Source of the DNA: Chloroflexota bacterium
Lineage (GTDB): Bacteria > Chloroflexota > Chloroflexia > Thermomicrobiales > JADLAZ01
Reading direction: 5' to 3'
DNA length: 18,963 nucleotides
Assembly: GCA_020849725.1 (NCBI GenBank)
Contig: JADLAZ010000177.1
Coordinates: 1-18,963 of the forward strand
Part shown: piece after piece, positions 1 to 8,100 of the stretch
How positions within the stretch are numbered: the first letter of the stretch is position 1
Layout: each line of letters opens with the position of its first letter
Translations under genes and position numbers: made by a program
The notes under the pieces: model-generated
What the model was told of the DNA's origin: nothing
The model's database searches: none
The model's input: the letters and a program-made list of their open reading frames with translations, nothing else

Positions 1-3000
1 CGGTCCAGCCGAACAGTCGGGTGATCGTCCGGCTCAGCCACCTGCCGGCCAACTACGACCTGGCGCTGTACAAGGACATCGCCGACGCCTACCAGTCGCT
101 GGCGACGCCGGCCGACCTGGCGCGGCTGGGCGCCGAGTTCGCGCCGGACTCGTTCTCGCCAGATGCCTTCTCGCCAGATGCCTTCTCGCCAGATGCCTTC
201 TCGCCCGACGCCTTCTCGCCCGACGCATTCAGCCCGGATAGCTTCAGCCCGGATAGCTTCAGCCCCGACAGCTTCAGCCCCGACAGCTTCAGCCCCGATG
301 CCTTCTCGCCGGATGCCTTCTCGCCGGACGCGTTCAGCCCCGACAGCTTCAGCCCGGATGCCTTCTCGCCGGACAGCTTCAGTCCAGACAGCTTCAGTCC
401 AGACAGCTTCAGTCCGCTGGATTTCGTCAGCGCCCAGACCCGCAGTCTGCTGGGCGTCTCGGCCTTCGAGGGCATCGGCAGCGAGGGACTGATTGTCAAT
501 ACCTGGGACAACGACGGCGATTTCTACGTGCGCGTGCGCGGCCGCAATGGCGCATTCAGTCTGGCCGCGCCGTTCCAACTCCAGGTGACGCTGCTGACCG
601 GCGCGTGTGCCGCCGTCGGCCCGGTGCTGCCGGCCACGTCGCTGACCGCCACGGCCCGCGGCGCGCGCACGATCATCGTCGCCGACCTGGCCCGGCTGTC
701 TGGGACTGCCGCCGACAAGGCGGCGCTGATGGCGGCGCTGACAGCGCTGGCCGGCCGCGTCGAGGTCGCCGGTGTCGTCGTCGACGTGAGCAGCGATGCG
801 CGTGTCGTCGCCGCGAACGCCCAGGCCGACACCCACCCGAGTTGTCCCCACGCCAAGAACCTCGTCGCTGGCGCAATCAAGGACGTCATCGATCGGTATC
901 GCGCCGCCAACCCGCTGGAGTACATCGTCCTGGTCGGCAATGACGGCGTCATCCCGTTCTTCCGCCACCCCGAGGGCGCCCTGTTGGCCAGCGAGCGCGG
1001 CTTCGTGCCGCCGGTGCTGGACCGCTCGCCGTCGCAGGCTAGCCTGCGCCTCGGTTACATCCTGAGCCAGGACCGCTACGGCGCAGTTGTCGACGTGTCG
1101 CGCAAGGCCGATCGCTTTCCGGTGCCGGGGCTGGCCGTCGGTCGGTTGGTCGAGACCGCCGCCGATATCACCGCCCTGATCGGCGCCTACCTCGCCACGA
1201 GCGGTGGCGTCGCGCCAGCGCCAACATCGGCGCTGGTCACCGGCTACGACTTCCTGGCCGACGCCGCCACGGCGATCCAGCAGGAGTTGCAGGCCGGCCT
1301 GGGGCGCGCGCCGGACACGCTCGTAGCCGACCGAGACTGGTCACCGGCCGATCCGCGCTCGTGGACGGCCGACCAGTTGCGCGCGGCGCTGCTCGGCGCG
1401 CGACACGACCTGATATTCCTGGCCGGACACTTCAGCGCCAACCGAGCGCTGGCGGCCGACTACTCGACGCGCCTCACCGCCGCCGATCTGGTCACCGCGC
1501 CGGTCGATTTGACCAACAGCGTCGTCTGGAGCATCGGCTGCCATGCCGGCTACAACATCGTCGATGCCGACGGCGTCCCCGGCGTCACACTCGAACCGGA
1601 CTGGCCGCAGGCGTTTGCGCGCAAGCGGGCGGTGCTGGTGGCCGGCACCGGCTATCAGTATGGCGACACCGCTACCATCGAATACAGCGAGCGGCTGTAC
1701 GTCGAGTTCGCCCGCCGGCTGCGTGCTGGCCAGGGTCCGGTCGCGGTTGGCAAGGCGCTGGTCGCGGCCAAGCTCGCCTACCTGAGCGCGACGCCGGAGT
1801 TGCGCGGCCTGCACGAGAAGAGCCTGCTGCAGGCGACGCTGTACGGACTGCCGATGCTAGCGGTGAACCTGCCGGCCGGGCGCGGCGACCTGCCACCCGA
1901 CCTGAGCGTCATCGGTGGCACGACCGGCTACGCGCGCGACCCGGGCCAGACGCTCGGGCTGCGCTCCGCCGAGATGTCACTGACGCCGGCACTGGCCCAG
2001 CAGACCGTATCGCTGCGCGAGCCAGTCGGCGGCGCGACTCAGCTCGCGACGTACTTGTCCGGCTCGAATGGAGCCGTCACCAACACCGCGGAGCCGGTGC
2101 TGCCGCTGGAGCTGCGCGTCGTCACCGTGCCGGAACTGGTCGTGCGCGGCGTCGGCTTCCGCAGTGGCCGCTACACCGACCTGCCCGACATTGTGCCGCT
2201 CACCGGCCGTTCGACGGCTGAGATCCGCGGCGTGTCGCCACCGTTCCTGTCCGACGTCTTCTACCCGGTGCAGATCGCGCGCCTGAACTACTTCGACCGG
2301 CTCGGCCGACCAGCCGACGGCGTGACCCGGCTGGCGGTGACGCCGGCCCAGTTCCGTTCGGCCACGCCGGGATCCAACAGCGGCACGCTGCGCCGCTACG
2401 ACGAGCTGGGCTTCCGCCTCTACTACAGCGCCAATATGACCCGCTACCCCACCTCGGGCAAGGCGCCGGCGCTGGCCGGCGCGCCGACGATCTCCGGCGT
2501 CAATGCGCGCGTGGTCGGTGATACGGTGCGCGTGGCCGTGACCGTCCAGGGTGATCCGGCCGCCGGTATCCAGGAGGTCTGGCTAACGTATACCGCCGGC
2601 GCTGGCCCGTTCGCCGGCCGCTGGCAGTCGCTCGACCTGACCCAGCACCCGGCAGACACCACCCGCTGGGAGGGCACGTTGCCACTGGCCGCCACGCCAC
2701 CCAACCAGCTCCGGTTCATGGTCCAGGCGGTCAGCGGCGTCGGCCTGGTGACACTGGCATCGAACCAGGGCGCGTTCTACATGCCGACCGACGCCGCCGG
2801 GCCGGTCGAGCCGACCGCGCTGGTGTTCGTTGCGCCGTCGACCAGCGGCGCCTACGGCTCGCAGGCGGCATTCACCGTCCAGTTGACGGCCAGCGGCGTG
2901 CCGCTGCCCAACCAGACGGTGGCGTTCGCTATCGGCGCGCAGCGGCGGCAGGCGCGCACCGGAGCTGACGGCCGGGCGAGCGCGCCGCTGGCGCTGCTTG

Positions 3001-4394
3001 GACTGCCCGGCCCGACGGAGGTGCGCGCCGCCTTCGCCGGTACGGCCGCGCTCGGCATGGCCGCCGCTGCGACCCCGTTCACCATCGCCGGGCAGGCGAC
3101 GACGTTGACGCTGACGCCGGCCGATCCGACGGTGACGGTCGGGGCCGACACGGGGATCGTCGCCGCGCTGGGCGACGGGCGTGGTCGCGCACTCGGCCAG
3201 CGGTCGCTGGTCGTCATCGTGACCGGCACGAATGGCAGCTACACGCAGGCGCTCATTACCGACCACCTTGGCCGGGTCGCACTGGGCGCGACACCGCTGC
3301 CGCCCGGCCGCTACACCGTCACCGCCTACTTCGGTGGGCTGGCGCCGCTGTCGGGCGGCGCGATGACGGTCGACGTGGCGCCCTACGCACCGGCTCAGGT
3401 GACGACGTCGCTGACGATCGTTGCGTTGAGTGGCACGGTGCGCGGGCGCGTCTTCGTCGACGGCAACCGCAGTGGTCAGCCAGAGCCGCCCGAGCAGCTG
3501 GCCATGGCCACAGTATTCCTCGACGCCAATGGCGACGGCCGACGCGACCCGGACGACCCAAACGAGCGGGCGACGACCAGCGCGACCGACGGCACAACCT
3601 GGAACTACCAGTTCGAGAGCGTCGCTGTCGGCACGCCACGCGTCTGCATCGAGCTGCCGACGAGCCGGCTGCTGACGTCTGGCCGCTGCCAGACGGTGAT
3701 GCTCGGCGCGTCGGCCATCGTTGACGGCGTCGACTTCGGCCTGGTCACGCCAGCGGCCGGCTGCAGCGCTGGCGGTGCCGTCCACACCATCGCCGCCGTG
3801 GCACCGGTCGGCAGCGCGGCCTACTACGCGCCGCTCGACCTGCGCCGGCCCGGCACGGCCACCCCCTGGACCGACAGCCGGCTGCTGATCCAGGCCACGA
3901 CGAACAACCCGGTGGTCGCGGTGCGTCCCGGCGAGCGCGTCGTCAATGCGTTGCTGCTGGCCGGCGTCGACGCAGCGGCGCATCCGCACCTGGCGCTGCG
4001 GCTCCAGTACCAGCGCAGCTTCCAGAAGATTCTCCGTGTCGTCGCGGCCGATGGCACGATCGCCACGCCGACCGGGGGCACGCGGCTGCCGGCGTCGCCG
4101 CCGAGCGGCTTCCAGTACATCGACGTGAACGGCACACTGACGATCTACAACGTGCCGGTCGTCGACGGCGTCCACCAGGACCTCTACGTCGAGATGGAGA
4201 TCACCGCCACGGCCGGCTTCATCACCGCCACGGCCAGCATCGCCGGCACGATCTCCGCCACCGGCATCACCCCACTCGGCAACACCTGCGGCGACCGCGC
4301 CGACACGACGATCTTCGCCGGCACGCCCGGCGTCGACTACGGCCCCTTCCCCGGGCGCGCGCCGGTCGATCTGGTGCCAGTCCTGCCCTTCTAA
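1..4394 (+). CDS. Gingipain-like (peptidase C25, caspase-fold) extracellular protein, 5'-truncated by window edge
   Basis: The reading frame is open from base 3 to the TAA at 4392-4394 with no stop before the GTG at 21. The first residues (LSHLPANYDLALYKD) look like the interior of a PPC-type domain, so the true start lies upstream. Numbering from the GTG at 21: a PPC-like beta domain at about 1-200 is interrupted by FSPD repeats (residues 40-134) and resumes at GDFYVRVRGRNGAFS; a C25-like peptidase region lies at about 215-620; a fibronectin/Ig-like region at about 820-920; two Big-type Ig-like domains at about 930-1123; an SdrD-B-like domain with an Asp-rich loop (DANGDGRRDPDD) at about 1134-1243; and a C-terminal beta-rich domain of about 210 residues. 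The likely catalytic dyad is His470 (FLAGHFSA) and Cys507 (SIGCHAGYN), 37 residues apart as in gingipain-type peptidases. No C-terminal membrane anchor is seen. It is probably a secreted or surface cysteine peptidase; substrate unknown. Confidence 0.85.
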   Translation, partial: VQPNSRVIVRLSHLPANYDLALYKDIADAYQSLATPADLARLGAEFAPDSFSPDAFSPDAFSPDAFSPDAFSPDAFSPDSFSPDSFSPDSFSPDSFSPDAFSPDAFSPDAFSPDSFSPDAFSPDSFSPDSFSPDSFSPLDFVSAQTRSLLGVSAFEGIGSEGLIVNTWDNDGDFYVRVRGRNGAFSLAAPFQLQVTLLTGACAAVGPVLPATSLTATARGARTIIVADLARLSGTAADKAALMAALTALAGRVEVAGVVVDVSSDARVVAANAQADTHPSCPHAKNLVAGAIKDVIDRYRAANPLEYIVLVGNDGVIPFFRHPEGALLASERGFVPPVLDRSPSQASLRLGYILSQDRYGAVVDVSRKADRFPVPGLAVGRLVETAADITALIGAYLATSGGVAPAPTSALVTGYDFLADAATAIQQELQAGLGRAPDTLVADRDWSPADPRSWTADQLRAALLGARHDLIFLAGHFSANRALAADYSTRLTAADLVTAPVDLTNSVVWSIGCHAGYNIVDADGVPGVTLEPDWPQAFARKRAVLVAGTGYQYGDTATIEYSERLYVEFARRLRAGQGPVAVGKALVAAKLAYLSATPELRGLHEKSLLQATLYGLPMLAVNLPAGRGDLPPDLSVIGGTTGYARDPGQTLGLRSAEMSLTPALAQQTVSLREPVGGATQLATYLSGSNGAVTNTAEPVLPLELRVVTVPELVVRGVGFRSGRYTDLPDIVPLTGRSTAEIRGVSPPFLSDVFYPVQIARLNYFDRLGRPADGVTRLAVTPAQFRSATPGSNSGTLRRYDELGFRLYYSANMTRYPTSGKAPALAGAPTISGVNARVVGDTVRVAVTVQGDPAAGIQEVWLTYTAGAGPFAGRWQSLDLTQHPADTTRWEGTLPLAATPPNQLRFMVQAVSGVGLVTLASNQGAFYMPTDAAGPVEPTALVFVAPSTSGAYGSQAAFTVQLTASGVPLPNQTVAFAIGAQRRQARTGADGRASAPLALLGLPGPTEVRAAFAGTAALGMAAAATPFTIAGQATTLTLTPADPTVTVGADTGIVAALGDGRGRALGQRSLVVIVTGTNGSYTQALITDHLGRVALGATPLPPGRYTVTAYFGGLAPLSGGAMTVDVAPYAPAQVTTSLTIVALSGTVRGRVFVDGNRSGQPEPPEQLAMATVFLDANGDGRRDPDDPNERATTSATDGTTWNYQFESVAVGTPRVCIELPTSRLLTSGRCQTVMLGASAIVDGVDFGLVTPAAGCSAGGAVHTIAAVAPVGSAAYYAPLDLRRPGTATPWTDSRLLIQATTNNPVVAVRPGERVVNALLLAGVDAAAHPHLALRLQYQRSFQKILRVVAADGTIATPTGGTRLPASPPSGFQYIDVNGTLTIYNVPVVDGVHQDLYVEMEITATAGFITATASIAGTISATGITPLGNTCGDRADTTIFAGTPGVDYGPFPGRAPVDLVPVLPF
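138..422 (+). repeat. 15-bp tandem repeat encoding F-S-P-D-(A/S)
   Basis: Seventeen perfect FSPD(A/S) units run from 153 to 407 (255 bp, exact 15-bp period). A degenerate unit precedes them (FAPDS, 138-152) and another follows (FSPLD, 408-422). Adjacent units share codons in blocks: three identical units with TCG CCA GAT GCC (153-197), then CCC GAC units, then AGC CCG GAT AGC, AGC CCC GAC AGC and finally AGT CCA GAC AGC pairs. Such blocks suggest local tandem duplication. The 15-bp unit keeps the frame whatever the copy number. It lies within the C25-like gene. Confidence 0.97.
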
Positions 4395-4424
4395 ACCGAA
4401 GCCCAGATGGGATGCCCAGGCCAC

Positions 4425-4454
4425 CGTAGGGGCGGTTCGCGAACCACCCCTACG
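4425..4454. repeat. Dispersed-type palindrome, copy 1
   Basis: The core 4426-4453 reads GTAGGGGCGGTTCG followed by CGAACCACCCCTAC. It is self-complementary except for one C/A mismatch (4433 against 4446), and the outer C/G pair at 4425/4454 extends it. It matches the palindrome at 18757-18784 at 23 of 28 positions. It sits between two convergent genes, where a transcribed copy would form a strong hairpin and could act as a bidirectional terminator, although no T-run follows it directly. Similar GTAGGGG...CCCCTAC palindromes are, from memory, multicopy in many bacterial genomes. Confidence 0.85.
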
Positions 4455-4541
4455 CTACGCAATACGAAATATACTATTCCCATGCGCGCTTCGGTATAGG
4501 CAAGTGATTGACCCACTCTTTGCTCATTTTCGCAGGAAGCG

Positions 4542-4555
4542 GCGGCCGGGGCCGC
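4542..4555 (-). terminator. GC-rich hairpin just past the cyclic-nucleotide-binding gene
   Basis: GCGGCC-GG-GGCCGC is a perfect 14-bp inverted repeat starting 7 bp beyond the stop codon of the minus-strand gene. On the minus strand no clear T-run follows, so a Rho-independent terminator is only a possibility. It could also be chance in such GC-rich DNA. Confidence 0.25.
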
Positions 4556-4561
4556 AGTCGG

Positions 4562-4936
4562 TCAGCCGTCGGCCATGCGCTGGCGCAGGCGGTCGGCGAT
4601 GACGCGCATGACCTGGAGAGCGAAGAACGGCGTCTGCTGGACCAGGAAGATGAACTGCCGCTCGCTGATCGGCACGAGCTCGCAGTCGGTGCGCGCCACG
4701 GCATCGGCGCTGCGCGGGGCGTGGTCGATCAGCGCCATCTCGCCGAAGATCGCGCCGGGGCCGTGGGTGTTGAAGACTTGGTCACCGCGCCGAATATCGA
4801 CCTCACCCGACTTGACGACGTACATGACATCGCCGCGCTGGCCTTCGGTGAAGACGATCTGGCCGGCCGCGAACGCAATCGCGTCGGGATTGTCCCGAAA
4901 GATCTCGAAGGTTGCCGGCACTGGGTTCCTCCCCAT
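4562..4936 (-). CDS. Stand-alone cyclic-nucleotide-binding domain protein
   Basis: This 124-residue protein is almost entirely one cNMP-binding (CRP-type) beta-roll. The glycine-rich start is at G25-Q33 (GQIVFTEGQ), the turn YVVKSGEVDI at 39-48, and the phosphate-binding cassette F64-G-E-M-A-L-I-D then P74-R-S-A at 64-77, including the expected Glu66 and Arg75. A C-terminal helix (about 103-121) matches the usual lid helix. There is no helix-turn-helix, kinase, channel or TIR part, so it is a sensor without an effector in the same chain. The ATG at 4936 has a GAGG-like sequence just upstream. It is transcribed divergently from the two-domain class III cyclase gene, which could make its ligand; that pairing is inference. 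It is cytosolic, with no signal peptide. Confidence 0.88.
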   Translation of the reverse strand: MGRNPVPATFEIFRDNPDAIAFAAGQIVFTEGQRGDVMYVVKSGEVDIRRGDQVFNTHGPGAIFGEMALIDHAPRSADAVARTDCELVPISERQFIFLVQQTPFFALQVMRVIADRLRQRMADG

Positions 4937-5053
4937 GGTTGCCTCACTGCGATGACGCCGCGGCCGGTGTGCCGACTGTGGCCAGCGCGACTGTAGGGTC
5001 CGAGGCGGCGTCGGTCAAGAGCTATCTTGGCCCGCCCGGAGCGGCCGCCAGCG

Positions 5054-5083
5054 TTGGCGCCGGCTGCCGCGCTCGGCTATGAT
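5054..5083 (+). promoter_or_regulatory. Candidate sigma70-type promoter for the cyclase gene
   Basis: TTGGCG (5054-5059), an 18-bp spacer and TATGAT (5078-5083) lie in the divergent gap, giving a leader of about 80 nt before the ATG at 5169. The -10 is good and the -35 moderate. No promoter on the other strand, for the cyclic-nucleotide-binding gene, is convincing. Confidence 0.4.
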
Positions 5084-5168
5084 CCACGGCGCAACCCACC
5101 TGACGCGGCATCAACCACGCCAGCGGTGGCGTAGAGTGCGTCGCTCCTGATTGGTGAATAGACCGCGC

Positions 5169-8100
5169 ATGGATGAGCTGGTCAACGCGCTGCTGGCGTA
5201 CCTGCCGATGGACCGCCGCCATGCGCTGGCGGCCGGTGATGCGCTGCCAACCCAAGCACGCGGCGCGGCGCTGTTTGCGGATATCGCCGGGTTCACGCCA
5301 CTGACCGAGGCGCTCAACCGCGAGCTTGGCCCGCAGCGCGGCGCGGAGGCGCTGACATCTCATCTGAACCGGGTCTATGACGTGCTGATCGACGCGCTGC
5401 ACGCCTATCACGGCAGCGTCATCGGCTTCAGCGGTGACGCCATCACCTGCTGGCTGGACGGCGACGATGGCCTCCAGGCGACGGCCTGCGCCCTGGCGAT
5501 GCAGACAGCGATGCGGCAGTTCACCGCCGTCGCGTTACCGTCGGGTGGGACGCTGCCGTTGGCGATGAAGGTGGCCGTGGCCGCCGGGTCGGTGCGACGG
5601 CTGCTGGTGGGCGATCCGGCGATCCAGGTGATCGAGGTCATGGCCGGCGCGACGCTCGACCGGCTGGCGGCAGCCGAGCATCAGGCCGAGCGCGGCGAGG
5701 TCGTGCTGGACTCGGCGACGGCGGCGGGCCTCGCCGGCCAGGTGCGTGTCGCCGCCTGGCGGTCGGCAGCCGGTGGCGCCTACGCCGTGGCCGGCGACCT
5801 GATCACGCCGGTGGCGCCGCAGTCCTGGCCGCCGCTACCGGCGCCGCTGGCCAGCGAAACGGTGCGGCCGTGGCTGCTGTCGGCGGTCTACGACCGGCTT
5901 CGAGCCGGCCGCGGCGACTTCTTGGCCGAGTTGCGGCCGGCGGTCGCGCTCTTCCTGCGCTTCGCCGGCCTTGATTTCGCACATGACGCGGCGGCCGGGC
6001 CGGCGCTGGACGGCTACATTCGCTGGGTCCAGGGCATCGTCGCGAGCCATGGTGGCACGCTGATCCAGGTGACGACCGGCGACAAAGGCAGCTACCTCTA
6101 CGTCGCCTTCGGTGCGCCAGTGGCGCATGAGGACAACGCGGCGCGCGCCGTGGCGGCGGCACTCGCACTCCAGACCCCGCCGGTCCCGCTGGCGGTGTTC
6201 GGGCGCGTGCAAATCGGCATCAGCGCCGGACGCATGCGCACCGGCGCCTACGGCGGTGCGAGCCGGACCTATGGCGTGCTGGGCGATGACACCAACCTGG
6301 CCGCCCGGCTGATGCAGGCGGCCGCGCCAGGCGAGATCATCGCCAGCGTCATCGCGCGGCAGGCAGCTGGCGACCGCTGGGCCTGGGTGACGCTGCCGCC
6401 GATCACGGTCAAGGGCAAGCGCGACCCGATCGCGATCTACCGCTGCGCCGGCCGTCGCGGGCCGCGCCCGGCTCGCCGCGCGCCCACCCGCGGCGGCCCG
6501 GTGATCGGGCGTGACGCGGACCTGGCCGTAGCCGACGCCCGGCTCGCCCAGGCGCTGGCCGGGCAGGGCCAGGTGCTGGCGATCGTCGCCGAGGCCGGGA
6601 TGGGCAAGTCCCGCCTGTTGACCGAAGTCATAGCCCGAGCGCGCGAGCGCGGGGCGACAGTCGCCACGGGCGAGTGCTCGGCCTACGGCATGAGGGCCGG
6701 CTACAGCGTCTGGCAAGCGATCCTGCGGGGGCTCTTTGGCCTGAGCCAGCGCGCCGGCGAGGCGGACCAGGTCCGGGCGACCGCGCGTCGCCTGCGCCGG
6801 TACACGCCGGCGCTGGTCGCGCGTCTGCCTCTGCTTGGCGTCGTGCTTGGACTGGCGATCCCCGACACTGACCTGACCGCGCCGTTCGACGCCAAGCTCC
6901 GCAAGGCCTCGCTCGAGGCGCTGGTCGTCGACTGGCTGCGTGCCCGGGCCGCCGCCGGCCCGCTGGTGCTGGCGTTCGAGGATTGCCACTGGCTGGACCC
7001 TCTGTCGCACGATCTGTTGGAGGTGGTCAGCCGGGCGATCGTCAACGTGCCGGTGCTGGTGTTGGCGGCCTACCGGCCGTTCCAGGCCGAGCATCTGCAG
7101 GCGACGCGCATCAGCGGGCTGCCGCACTATACCGAGGTTCAACTGGCGCAACTGGCTGACGAGCAGGCGCAAGAGATGGTCAGGCTCACGCTGCGCCGCC
7201 TCTACGGCCTGCGCCCGGTCGCCGCGAAGCTCGTCGAGCGCGCGACCGAGCGCGCCCAGGGCAACCCGTTCTACATCGAGGAGTTGCTGACCTACCTCCA
7301 TGGCCGTGGCGCCGACCCGGCCGACCCACGGGCGCTGGACCGGCCGGACCTGCCGACGAGCCTGCACAGCCTGGTGCTGAGCCGCATCGACCGCCTGAGT
7401 GAGAGCCAGCAGTCGACGCTGAAGCTGGCTAGCGTCGTCGGGCGGCAGTTCGCGGCGGCGACGCTGTGGAGCAGCTACCCCGAGATTGGTGGCCCCGACG
7501 CAGTGCGCGCCGACCTGGACGAATTGGTCCGGCTCGAGTTGACGCTGCCGGACGCGCCCGAGCCAGATCCGAGCTACCTCTTCAAGCACACCATGACTCA
7601 GGAGGCCGCCTATGACAGCCTGCCGTACGCGCTGCGGGCGCGCCTTCACGAGCGTATCGGCCTTTACCTGGAGACACGCGACGCGCGCGCCGTCGATCGG
7701 CTCGCCTTCCATTTCGACCGCAGCGACAACGTCGCCAAGCGGCGCGAGTACCTGGTCAAGGCTGGTGTGGCGGCCCAGGCGGCCTACGCCAACGCGGCCG
7801 CTCGCGACTTCCTGGAGCGCGCACTGCCGTGGCTGCCGCCGGTGGACAGGTTCGAGGCACTGCTGCGTCTGGGTCAGGTGGCCGAGTTGGTCAGCCGCTG
7901 GGACGATGCCGCCGAGCGGTATGGCCAGGCGCTGGTGATAGCTGGCGAGCTAGGCGACCGGGGCGCGGCGGCGCGCTGCCGCACAGCCATGGGAGAGTTG
8001 CTGCGCCGGCGCAGCCGCTTCACGGAAGCAGCCGGCTGGCTGGCCGAGGCCCGCGCCGACTTCGAGTCGCTCGACGACCAGGCCGGCGTGGCGCAGGTGC

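Larger units (their letters stand above)
4395..4561. other. Convergent intergenic region
   Basis: This 167-bp gap separates the 3' ends of the gingipain-like gene (+) and the cyclic-nucleotide-binding gene (-). It holds a 28-30 bp palindrome, then a patch much richer in A/T than its surroundings (about 4454-4500), then a GC-rich inverted repeat next to the stop of the minus-strand gene. I see no credible ORF or RNA gene in it. Confidence 0.7.

Noticed and set aside
138..422. CRISPR-like array
   Set aside because: Units are 15 bp, directly adjacent with no spacers, and lie within a coding frame.
89..511. Alternative repetitive peptides in other frames of the 15-bp repeat (LKLSG on minus, MPSRQ on plus)
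   Set aside because: Any in-frame 15-bp repeat is periodic in all frames. Only the FSPD frame continues into a conserved protein.
2583..4424. 613-codon open frame on the minus strand
   Set aside because: It is antisense to the C25-like gene, is low-complexity Arg/Gly/Ala-rich, and has no recognisable domain. Long antisense frames are expected in such GC-rich DNA.
4508..4996. 162-codon plus-strand frame
   Set aside because: It covers the cyclic-nucleotide-binding gene in antisense; that gene has a clear domain match and start.
5835..7712. 625-codon open frame on the minus strand
   Set aside because: It is antisense to the cyclase and ATPase domains, whose motifs are well conserved on the plus strand; its own sequence has no family motif.
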